Part shown: one piece after another, positions 36,761 through 43,370 of the stretch
How positions within the stretch are numbered: the stretch's first letter is position 1
Layout: each line of letters starts with the position of its first letter
Assembly: GCF_026239555.1 (NCBI RefSeq)
Contig: NZ_JAPIVP010000001.1
Location: 310,001-374,000 of the forward strand
Direction of reading: 5' to 3'
Length of the DNA: 64,000 bases
Source: Pedobacter sp. PF22-3
GTDB taxonomy: Bacteria > Bacteroidota > Bacteroidia > Sphingobacteriales > Sphingobacteriaceae
Position numbers and translations under genes: made by a program
Notes under the pieces: model-generated
Database searches by the model: none
The model's input: only the letters and a program-made list of their open reading frames with translations
Told to the model about the DNA's origin: nothing

Positions 36761-37267
36761 ATGACGAAAATAAAACTCACTCCTTCAGAATTTAAAAATT
36801 TAAAAGGGATTGAATATTTTAAGTTCGAAGAAGATTTTATTGAAGAAAATGTGCGTTGCATCCCCATGATCGTGCGTTTTAAAATGGATAACGCAGGAAT
36901 AAAATTAAAATTGGCCGAATGGAGTAAATTTCTTCCATCCGAAAGAATCCTACTGGCACTACTTCCAGTTTCAACCAAGAAACAAACAGATAAATATCAT
37001 CAGTTTCTGATTGGACTGATTACCAAATACACAGGCAACCAGGCTACAACCTTGGCTATAGAACCCTTACCCGACTGGGGAAATCTGCATCAAATCCCTG
37101 CAATGCTTAAAGAAAAACTGGCTGAACTGCAGTTCCACCTTTCTATAAACCAATGGATAAAACTCACTAATATTCAAAGATTTGCGCTTTTAAAATTATG
37201 CAGGCCAGGGCATGAAAACAAAAATTTCCCAAAAGCAATGGCAGAATTTGGTCTTCTAAACAGTTAA
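36761..37267 (+). CDS. Nitrate reductase associated protein
   Basis: 168 residues. The core FKFEEDFIEENVRCIPMIVRF, IKLKLAEWSKF and RFALLKLCRPGHENKNF matches the conserved family called 'nitrate reductase associated protein' that I know mostly from cyanobacterial and some other nitrate clusters. Activity unknown. Placed immediately downstream of nasA and 3 bases before the rubredoxin protein gene, so it is presumably co-expressed. Confidence 0.85.
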   Translation: MTKIKLTPSEFKNLKGIEYFKFEEDFIEENVRCIPMIVRFKMDNAGIKLKLAEWSKFLPSERILLALLPVSTKKQTDKYHQFLIGLITKYTGNQATTLAIEPLPDWGNLHQIPAMLKEKLAELQFHLSINQWIKLTNIQRFALLKLCRPGHENKNFPKAMAEFGLLNS

Positions 37268-37270
37268 GCT

Positions 37271-38752
37271 ATGTATCAAACCATTGTCATTAACTTTCCG
37301 GGTGGAATCATATCACCGGGCAATCTGTACAACATCCTGGTTGCGGCAACTAAAGCGAGGATTCAGTATGTTCGTTTCGGCCTTCGCCAGCAGCTATTGC
37401 TTGATACAACGAGCTACAATATTGACATCTTTACGGGTGAAATGGATAAACTTGGAATTGACTATGGAGTAGACAGCAATAATTTCCCGAACATCATCAG
37501 CTCATACCCGGCCGAAGAGATTTTTATCCGAAAAACCTGGCTTACCGAAGGTGTGTATAAAGATATTTTGGATGATATTGATTTTAAGCCTTCAATAAAA
37601 GTGAACATCTGCGATAGTGATCAGAGTTTTACGCCCATGTTAACGGGAAATATTAACTGGATTGCCTCTTCACAATCAGAACATTATTGGCATTTGATCA
37701 TCCGCTTTCCTAAAACCAATGTAACCTACGAGTGGAATCAACTCTGCTACACTAACCATATCGCACAGGTAACTAGAGCATTAGAAACCATTATTACAAA
37801 CAACCCAAGGTGCTTTGTTGATAATGTTTTAGCTAATGGCGAAGATCTTTTTGCACGATTAGATCCGGAAAGGTTCATTCTTAAACCAGCAGAAAATACC
37901 GTATCGCTATCTTCATTTAACCTGCCCTACTATGAAGGTTTAAACCGATACAACAATAAATATTGGCTGGGTATTTACAGGCGCGATGAACTCTTCAACA
38001 TTGCGTTTTTAAAAAAACTCTGTCAGCTTTGTTTAGAAACCAAACTTGGTCAGTTGTGCTGTACCTCCTGGAAAACCATTATTATAAAAGGAATTGATGA
38101 AAAAGACAAAAACCTTTGGAACAGTTTGCTCGAAGAATTTGAGATCAATATGCGGCATGCGGCCAACGAACTTAACTTTCAGGTAGAAGACAATTGTAAC
38201 GAAGGCTTAGCATTAAAAAATTTCCTTGTTAAACATTTAAGCATTGATGATACCCGTACATTCGGGATTTGCTTTGGCATTAAAACGCGTAAAAAAAGTG
38301 AGGTTTTCAGTAGTATCCTGATCCAAAAACGTCATCTTATTAATTTACTGGGTATAAAACTATTTCCTGTTTATGATATTTTGTGTGCGAAAGATTTTAG
38401 CCCTAACGAGCGTACTGGTGAAATTTTTAGTAGAAGTAATCCTAGTTTTTTATTACCAGAACAAGTAAGGCGTTCGATATTTAAGTTTTACAAATACCGT
38501 TTAAATGCCATTAAAACAGGTAAACAAAAACAAAATTTCCAAATAGAAGAAACTGCAATAAAAGATGGCATTTTTTTATATCAATGTAATAACTGTTTAA
38601 CTGTATACAACGAGCAGATCGGGGAAATTGAAAATGACATTACTCCGGGTACAGCATTTAAAGATTTACCAGATGATTATTGCTGTACGCTTTGCGATGG
38701 GGAGAAAGATAATTTCACTAAAATTGATCAATCAGTATTACAGCTTTTGTAA
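37271..38752 (+). CDS. NIR/SIR-half-domain protein with C-terminal rubredoxin
   Basis: 493 residues. The C-terminal 50 residues are a rubredoxin: YQCNNCLTVYNE, ITPGTAFKDLPDDY, CCTLCDGEKDNF, with both CX2C pairs. The N-terminal segment (GNLYNILVAATKARIQYVRFGLRQQ..., about 17-62) and a middle one (ELFNIAFLKKLCQLC...TSWKTIIIKGI, about 240-275) look like the ferredoxin-like half domains that begin each half of nitrite/sulfite reductases. The siroheme/[4Fe-4S] cysteines (CX5C...CX3C) are not found, so it should not be a nitrite reductase itself. Possibly an electron-transfer or assembly partner of NasA/NirB. Domain calls are by eye except the rubredoxin. Confidence 0.75.
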   Translation: MYQTIVINFPGGIISPGNLYNILVAATKARIQYVRFGLRQQLLLDTTSYNIDIFTGEMDKLGIDYGVDSNNFPNIISSYPAEEIFIRKTWLTEGVYKDILDDIDFKPSIKVNICDSDQSFTPMLTGNINWIASSQSEHYWHLIIRFPKTNVTYEWNQLCYTNHIAQVTRALETIITNNPRCFVDNVLANGEDLFARLDPERFILKPAENTVSLSSFNLPYYEGLNRYNNKYWLGIYRRDELFNIAFLKKLCQLCLETKLGQLCCTSWKTIIIKGIDEKDKNLWNSLLEEFEINMRHAANELNFQVEDNCNEGLALKNFLVKHLSIDDTRTFGICFGIKTRKKSEVFSSILIQKRHLINLLGIKLFPVYDILCAKDFSPNERTGEIFSRSNPSFLLPEQVRRSIFKFYKYRLNAIKTGKQKQNFQIEETAIKDGIFLYQCNNCLTVYNEQIGEIENDITPGTAFKDLPDDYCCTLCDGEKDNFTKIDQSVLQLL

Positions 38753-38796
38753 ATCTGAAGCAATAATTTATTTTTTTCTAAACGCTCATCAACTCG

Positions 38797-38926
38797 ATCG
38801 TCATGCTGAACTTGTTTCAGCATCTTTCTTGAAAATAGACCCGGAAATGAATTACCTGCGGTGAGTTCGCTTAAGGCTCGGTTTACTTTGTAGCTTTCCG
38901 CTGCGCTACAGGTCAGGGTGACGATA
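38797..38926 (+). repeat. Dispersed intergenic repeat, family B copy, touching mobA
   Basis: CGATCGTCATGCTGAACTTG + TTTCAGCATC module followed by AGACCCGGAAATGAATTACC...GGCTCGG, an extra TAGCTTTCCGCTGCGCTA hairpin, and CAGGGTGACGA. Its right end overlaps the last codons and the stop of mobA (38913). Confidence 0.65.
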
Positions 38927-39506
38927 GCCGTTTTATTTCCTCTTTTGAATTAAAATTACCGAAATAACGATAATCATGGTCCTCAACAGCGATTTCGCTG
39001 ACCCGTAAATTGCCTAATACATATTTCATACTATGCTTAACCAGCGCATTATGTTGAAGCATAAAGATAATTTTTTTTAACCCTTCTGATTTATAAATCC
39101 CACATAAGGGCTCTTGTTGCCCGTCTTTGGTAAAAATATAGACATCGAAAGCATCATCAGCTTTGGCGGAATGGATAAGTTTTTCCAATAACCTGGGTTC
39201 CATCAACAAGATGTCGCAAGCCAATAAAAACAAATCTTCTTCAGGATTTGATAAATGAGCAGAAAGTACGCCCAATAAAGGGCCTCTGACATCAAGGGAA
39301 GGATCATCCACTATCAATCGCTCATTGCCGAAATAACCTGCATAAGTGGATTGCTGCAATGGGTTAACTGAAAACTTTACGGGGAGGTTTAGCGATATCA
39401 GTTTATCAGCTACCACTTGAGCCCAAAGCTTATTCTGATGATTGAGTAAACCTTTATCGGTGCCCATGCGTAAACTTTGTCCACCACATAAAACTATTCC
39501 CAACAT
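38913..39506 (-). CDS. mobA: Molybdenum cofactor guanylyltransferase MobA
   Basis: 197 residues. Adds GMP to molybdopterin to make the MGD cofactor needed by NasA. Nucleotide loop LCGGQSLRMGTDKG at the start, VDDPSLDVRGPLLGV in the middle and ACDILLMEP for Mg2+ binding. The last residues (RLSSP) and the TGA stop are encoded by the end of an intergenic repeat element, so the native C-terminus may have been replaced. Opposite strand to nasA and convergent with the rubredoxin gene. Confidence 0.9.
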   Translation of the reverse strand: MLGIVLCGGQSLRMGTDKGLLNHQNKLWAQVVADKLISLNLPVKFSVNPLQQSTYAGYFGNERLIVDDPSLDVRGPLLGVLSAHLSNPEEDLFLLACDILLMEPRLLEKLIHSAKADDAFDVYIFTKDGQQEPLCGIYKSEGLKKIIFMLQHNALVKHSMKYVLGNLRVSEIAVEDHDYRYFGNFNSKEEIKRLSSP

Positions 39507-39570
39507 ATAATATCAATAATTTAAAAACTTGGTATTAATTAAGCCTGGCGAAACAAATGTCTTGAAAAGA

Positions 39571-39596
39571 CACTTCGACTACGCTCAGTGTGACAA
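39571..39596. repeat. Short intergenic repeat (family C)
   Basis: CACTTCGACTACGCTCAGTG; same vocabulary as 27043-27070 and 3030-3055 ('CTGAGC..AGTCGAAG'). Confidence 0.5.
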
Positions 39597-39633
39597 CATC
39601 GAATTTTAAAAAATTAAAAAGTATAAACCTTAA

Positions 39634-40317
39634 TTATTTACTACTCAAATCAATTAGTCCTGCCTCGTTTAAAATGCCGATCTGTTTTCCATTAACTACA
39701 ACTAATTTTTCAGCGAGTAGCTCATTCATTGTTCTAAAAACGGTTTCGTAAGTTGCACCGGTAAAGGCAGCCAGATCCTGACGGCTTAAAGCCAGATTTA
39801 AAAAACCTTCTTCATCTAAGCCAAATTGATCTCTTAACCCTAAAATAGCTACTGCAAGTCTTCCTTTTACCGACATTAAAGCCAAATTACGCATTTTCTT
39901 TTCCGAAGCATGCAGTTCATCGGCATAAAACATCAGTAAACCATAAGCAAATTCCTGGTTTACTTTTATGGTAGTTTTAAAAAAATCGATATCAACAAAA
40001 CAAAGTTTAGTGGTTTCTAATGCAGTTGCGGAAATCGGGTAAGTAGAAATGCTACTGCTGATTCCCCGATGTCCAATTATGGCACCATCATTTGCGAAAC
40101 GCAAAATCAGTTCTTTATCCCCCCATTGCTTATGTACTTTCACGTTACCTGATGTTACAAAATAAACACCGCTAACAGGATCGCCTTCTTTGATAATCAC
40201 CTCCCCTTTTTTTGCGATAAAATTCCGTTTATGACCTTCAATAGCAGGATGCCACTCTTTTAACGTGAGTTGGCACATAAAACAGGTTTTAAGATCGCAG
40301 CTATTGTTTTTCTTCAT
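39634..40317 (-). CDS. Crp/Fnr family regulator with FNR-like cysteines
   Basis: 227 residues. N-terminal cyclic-nucleotide-binding-type beta-roll (about 30-120), dimer helix, and a C-terminal winged helix (SRQDLAAFTGATYETVFRTMNELL). Three cysteines at the N-terminus (C7, C12, C15) and one at C106 give the 3+1 arrangement of O2-sensing FNR, where an [4Fe-4S] cluster is bound by Cys20/23/29 and Cys122 in E. coli; the 15-to-106 distance (91) is close to FNR's 93. The recognition helix reads ETVFR against FNR's ETISR. Probably regulates the nitrate genes; a matching dyad lies before nirB. Confidence 0.85.
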   Translation of the reverse strand: MKKNNSCDLKTCFMCQLTLKEWHPAIEGHKRNFIAKKGEVIIKEGDPVSGVYFVTSGNVKVHKQWGDKELILRFANDGAIIGHRGISSSISTYPISATALETTKLCFVDIDFFKTTIKVNQEFAYGLLMFYADELHASEKKMRNLALMSVKGRLAVAILGLRDQFGLDEEGFLNLALSRQDLAAFTGATYETVFRTMNELLAEKLVVVNGKQIGILNEAGLIDLSSK

Positions 40318-40502
40318 ATTTATCAGGGATGTTGGGTAAAAATAACAAATGATTGCACAATTTTATGCTATGTCACACAAATTCCGCGGTTCTTCACTAT
40401 TGTTGAAAATTTTATAAGAATAAAACTCGCTGAAATAGAACACTTAGCGTTTTTTATATACACGCTTTCAACAAAGAAGTTTAAAGATATGCCTTCAAAT
40501 CA

Positions 40503-40510
40503 TAATTTTG
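40503..40510 (+). promoter_or_regulatory. -7 box four bases before the ATG (candidate leaderless start)
   Basis: TAATTTTG followed by four bases and the ATG at 40515; same spacing as at 6610 and 42800. Confidence 0.35.
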
Positions 40511-40514
40511 TGTT

Positions 40515-40715
40515 ATGGCAAATATTAACGTTAGGAAATCAATCCAGAATAAGATCGAATCATTAGGTAAGGAAATCGAAACCTTACAGGCAGAATTAAA
40601 AAGATGGGAAAAAATTGCAGCCGATTATGAAACCAATTCTGAAAGCATTGATTTGATTTTATCGATACAATTACCTGAAAAACCAGAGCCAAAAGCGAAA
40701 AGGGTAAAATTGTAA
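40515..40715 (+). CDS. Small coiled-coil hypothetical protein
   Basis: 66 residues. Residues 8-40 form a heptad pattern (IQNKIESLGKEIETLQAELKRW) expected to be a coiled coil, followed by a short segment and a basic, Pro-rich end (EKPEPKAKRVKL). No recognised family. A TAATTTTG box ends 4 bases before the ATG. Confidence 0.55.
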   Translation: MANINVRKSIQNKIESLGKEIETLQAELKRWEKIAADYETNSESIDLILSIQLPEKPEPKAKRVKL

Positions 40716-41083
40716 AAATTTAAACAAGAGAGAGCCTGTATCATAAATTGTATTCAATCGAATTTGTCACGTTGAGCCTGTCGAAACGCCTTTTAATGCA
40801 TTTGAAACAGGTTCTTCAACAAACTCATGATGAAAATTCTATATTTATGATACAGATTCTTTCTTTTATCATCACCCCACTTTTAATGAAATAGCGCGCT
40901 AAGAAGTAAACCGAGCTCGCTGAAAGTAATTCATTTCAGGGCTTTTAGCAGAATATCAACTTCTCCCTGTTAACTTATTTAGTTTTTTGAGCAACTGATT
41001 GTTATCCAAACTCACAAGTATTCAAAAAGCTTAAAACCCTTTTGCGCTAAAACATGTTATCCATATACAACAAAACAATGTAT
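40716..41083. other. Gene-free region with repeats
   Basis: Contains TGTCACGTTGAGCCTGTCGAAACG (family C, about 40765-40790) and an inverted partial copy of family B (40905-40946). The rest shows no gene. Confidence 0.5.
40905..40946 (-). repeat. Family B fragment, inverted
   Basis: Read on the minus strand: GCCCTGAAATGAATTACTTTCAGCGAGCTCGGTTTACT, matching the inner part of the 38797-38926 element. Confidence 0.6.
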
Positions 41084-41665
41084 ATGAAAAAGTTAATGTA
41101 TGTAATGGCCATTTCTGCCCTAGCCTTTCAGGCTTGTAATGGTGGAAATAAAGATGCCAAAGAAAATGCCGATAGTTTAAACAGGACAAAAGACACCACT
41201 TCGAACGTTGCAGCCACTGGCGGAATTGCAGTTGAAGAAGCTGATGCCAAATTTACTACACAGGCGGCTGTTGGCGGTATGGCTGAAGTAGAATTGGGAA
41301 AAATGGCCCTCGAAAAAAGCAGTAATCCGCAGGTTAAAGAATTTGCAACCATGATGGTTAAAGACCATGGTATGGCAAATACCGAATTAACGGCAATAGC
41401 AAAACAAAAAAACATTACGCTTCCCAGTACAGTAGATGATGAGCACAAGAAAAAAATGGACGACCTAAGCAAAAAAACAGGTGCAGATTTTGATAAAGCT
41501 TATGTAAATGCCATGGTTGACGGACATAAATCTACCTTAAAATTAATGGAAGATGAATCAAGAGATGGAAAAGACGCAGATCTTAAATCTTTCGCAACTA
41601 AAACTGCACCAATTGTTCAAAGCCATTTAGGGATGATCAATAAAATAAACGATAGCATGAAATAA
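41084..41665 (+). CDS. DUF4142 family lipoprotein
   Basis: 193 residues from the ATG at 41084 (MKKLMYVMAISALAFQAC). The signal peptide ends in a lipobox (ALAFQ|AC), so the protein should be lipidated. The DUF4142 four-helix core follows: MAEVELGKMALEKSSNPQVKEFATMMVKDHGMANTEL, then AYVNAMVDGHKSTLKLMED and a final helix. Paralog of the protein at 21367-22053 but without its Gly/Pro insertion. Confidence 0.83.
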   Translation: MKKLMYVMAISALAFQACNGGNKDAKENADSLNRTKDTTSNVAATGGIAVEEADAKFTTQAAVGGMAEVELGKMALEKSSNPQVKEFATMMVKDHGMANTELTAIAKQKNITLPSTVDDEHKKKMDDLSKKTGADFDKAYVNAMVDGHKSTLKLMEDESRDGKDADLKSFATKTAPIVQSHLGMINKINDSMK

Positions 41666-41894
41666 CATGTTTGTTAATGTTATCATTGAGAGAGGTGCAA
41701 GAACATATGAACCATCTCTCAATGATTTTTTTTAAAATCCATCAATTCGCCTTTAATTTGCCATTTTTAGCCCTTCGAAATACAATTAAAGGATTTGAGG
41801 CGGTCATTCAGCAAGTTCATTATGACAATTTACACCTATAATACACCTCTTTTATATTAAGTTGAACGATAATATTTCAGCTGTTTACGGTTCT

Positions 41895-42572
41895 TTAAAG
41901 TTCTGGTGGGGTATGCCAATCAATAAATGTTTTTCTGCTCAGCATTTTAAGATAGGGATAATTCCCATTCAGTTGTTTTCGCTGCTTTAGTTCATATAAA
42001 AAATGGCCGCCTAAATCAACAATAATCTTAGCAGTGGCAGCATACCATACGCTATGGGGCTGTTTCCAGCAAAAAGAATATAAATTGGAGGTAAGTTTAA
42101 CTCCTTTCAGTTCAGGATGATAGAAGTTAAGTATTTTTGGATTGGGTATTCCCTGAATCACCTCCGCTTTCCTGACCATTGAAAGGTGATCAGAATGACA
42201 GAACTCATATTCATCTAACTTCGGATCATCTACATCAGGCAGATGTTTCAATATCTTAAAACCCTTAAATTTTTTACCATTTAATACCCATATCAGATTT
42301 GGGTAAAAGGCCTCCCTGCTATTTAGTTCTGCAAGTGTAATTGGAGAATTTTGAAATTCGATGGTATAACCAGATGGGGTAAATATATCTGCCCGGTGAA
42401 GATCGGAATGGGTAGCATCATAAAAGGCAACTTCTCTAAACGATGGTGGAAAAGCCAACTTCCAATCGCGATGCCACACAGTTTCTTTTCGGTAATATTC
42501 CTTTTTTACTGATGAAATACCAGTAAGCATTTCCTCGCCAGGAACATCTCTTCTTAGTTCACCATTATCCAT
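41895..42572 (-). CDS. CoiA-like nuclease, N-terminal zinc-finger half missing
   Basis: 225 residues from the ATG at 42572 (a GTG-proximal ATG at 42587 is possible). The core TVWHRDWKLAFP, LHRADIFTPSG, IEFQNSPIT, REAFYPNLIWVLNG is the nuclease domain of the CoiA (competence-associated) family, with the H/D/E-x-Q residues visible. Typical members carry about 60 preceding residues with two CX2C cysteines and a WHWAH motif; here that part is absent and replaced by a short unrelated leader. It may be a truncated but folded variant or a decaying gene. Role in DNA uptake is not established for this copy. Confidence 0.7.
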   Translation of the reverse strand: MDNGELRRDVPGEEMLTGISSVKKEYYRKETVWHRDWKLAFPPSFREVAFYDATHSDLHRADIFTPSGYTIEFQNSPITLAELNSREAFYPNLIWVLNGKKFKGFKILKHLPDVDDPKLDEYEFCHSDHLSMVRKAEVIQGIPNPKILNFYHPELKGVKLTSNLYSFCWKQPHSVWYAATAKIIVDLGGHFLYELKQRKQLNGNYPYLKMLSRKTFIDWHTPPEL

Positions 42573-42734
42573 TCTCTGTTCGCACAATAAAAAAACAATC
42601 TATTAGGGAAGCACAAAATTAAACTAATTTTTTTAGTACAACAAGGGCTTAGTTTAGACATTTAAATTCGGAACTTTATTAAACCACAGCATACACAAAG
42701 TAAGGCACCGGATATACTAAGCTGGTCGGCCATT

Positions 42735-42780
42735 TCTTTTAATTCTGTCTTCGGACCTCCGATACCGGACTTCTGACTTT
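42735..42780. repeat. Degenerate TCGGAC/CCGGAC repeat
   Basis: CTGTCTTCGGACCTCCGATACCGGACTTCTGACTT, built of short GACTTC/CGGAC words, comparable to 26985-27028. Confidence 0.4.
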
Positions 42781-42799
42781 TATACTCCAAACTATTCAC

Positions 42800-42807
42800 T
42801 AACTTTG
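42800..42807 (+). promoter_or_regulatory. -7 box four bases before the ATG (candidate leaderless start)
   Basis: TAACTTTG followed by four bases and the ATG at 42812; identical box and spacing to the one before the AraC gene at 6622. Confidence 0.35.
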
Positions 42808-42811
42808 CAAC

Positions 42812-43030
42812 ATGACCATCCAAGAAATACAGCAGTTAGAAGATTTTTTTGCCCAGGCCGGTAAGCAGCAGGTTCCAATTTATCTAAATGAGGCAACAGT
42901 AATTACTGATTATGATCATTTTTTGGAAAGCCATCTGATGCCGCTAAAACTTAACCCTGATGCAAAAGTTAACCTACCGATTACCCACAGGCTTAAAATG
43001 CTGAAATTATTAATTGAATCAAATGCGTAA
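42812..43030 (+). CDS. DUF6965-like small protein
   Basis: 72 residues (MTIQEIQQLEDFFAQAGKQQVP...). The pattern 'short helix, PIYLNEATVITDYDHFLESHLMPLK, closing helix' resembles the small DUF6965 family found in Bacteroidota; the assignment is from memory and moderate. No signal peptide. Function unknown. Confidence 0.6.
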   Translation: MTIQEIQQLEDFFAQAGKQQVPIYLNEATVITDYDHFLESHLMPLKLNPDAKVNLPITHRLKMLKLLIESNA

Positions 43031-43370
43031 AACATCAGTAGTTACCTTAACTTTAGCGTAGCAACATGGGAAACGGCTAAAGACCCTACTGAAGATTTCT
43101 CCTTTGCGGACAAAATAAACAAAAGGTATGGGTCCTTCCCCCCTTTAATTCTTCCTGATTATTTATATTGCTTAATAAATAATGATGAACCTATTGTTGA
43201 TATATGTCACAAATCATTATAAATCAGCATTTCACCTGGCCGTACGTCACCATACCACTAGGCTTTAGCATATTAAGACGTAAATAACTTAACGCACTTT
43301 AGTTTTTAAAATAAATATTTCCAACTATATTGGGCATAATTCGTTATTGATATGCATTTGCACCTTTATT
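43031..43370. other. Gene-free region upstream of pta
   Basis: About 340 bases without a gene; holds the FNR-like dyad at 43197-43210. Nothing else clear. Confidence 0.5.
43197..43210. promoter_or_regulatory. Possible FNR-like site upstream of pta
   Basis: TTGATATATGTCAC matches TTGAT-N4-ATCAA at 8 of 10 positions, 161 bases before the pta ATG. Weaker than the site before nirB; offered because pta-ackA is often controlled by oxygen. Confidence 0.35.

Noticed and set aside
37271..38752. Functional ferredoxin-nitrite reductase
   Set aside because: No siroheme/[4Fe-4S] cysteine set; NirB in the same cluster already supplies the activity.
43197..43210. Claiming pta-ackA as a confirmed FNR target
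   Set aside because: Two mismatches to consensus in AT-rich DNA; kept only as a low-confidence site.
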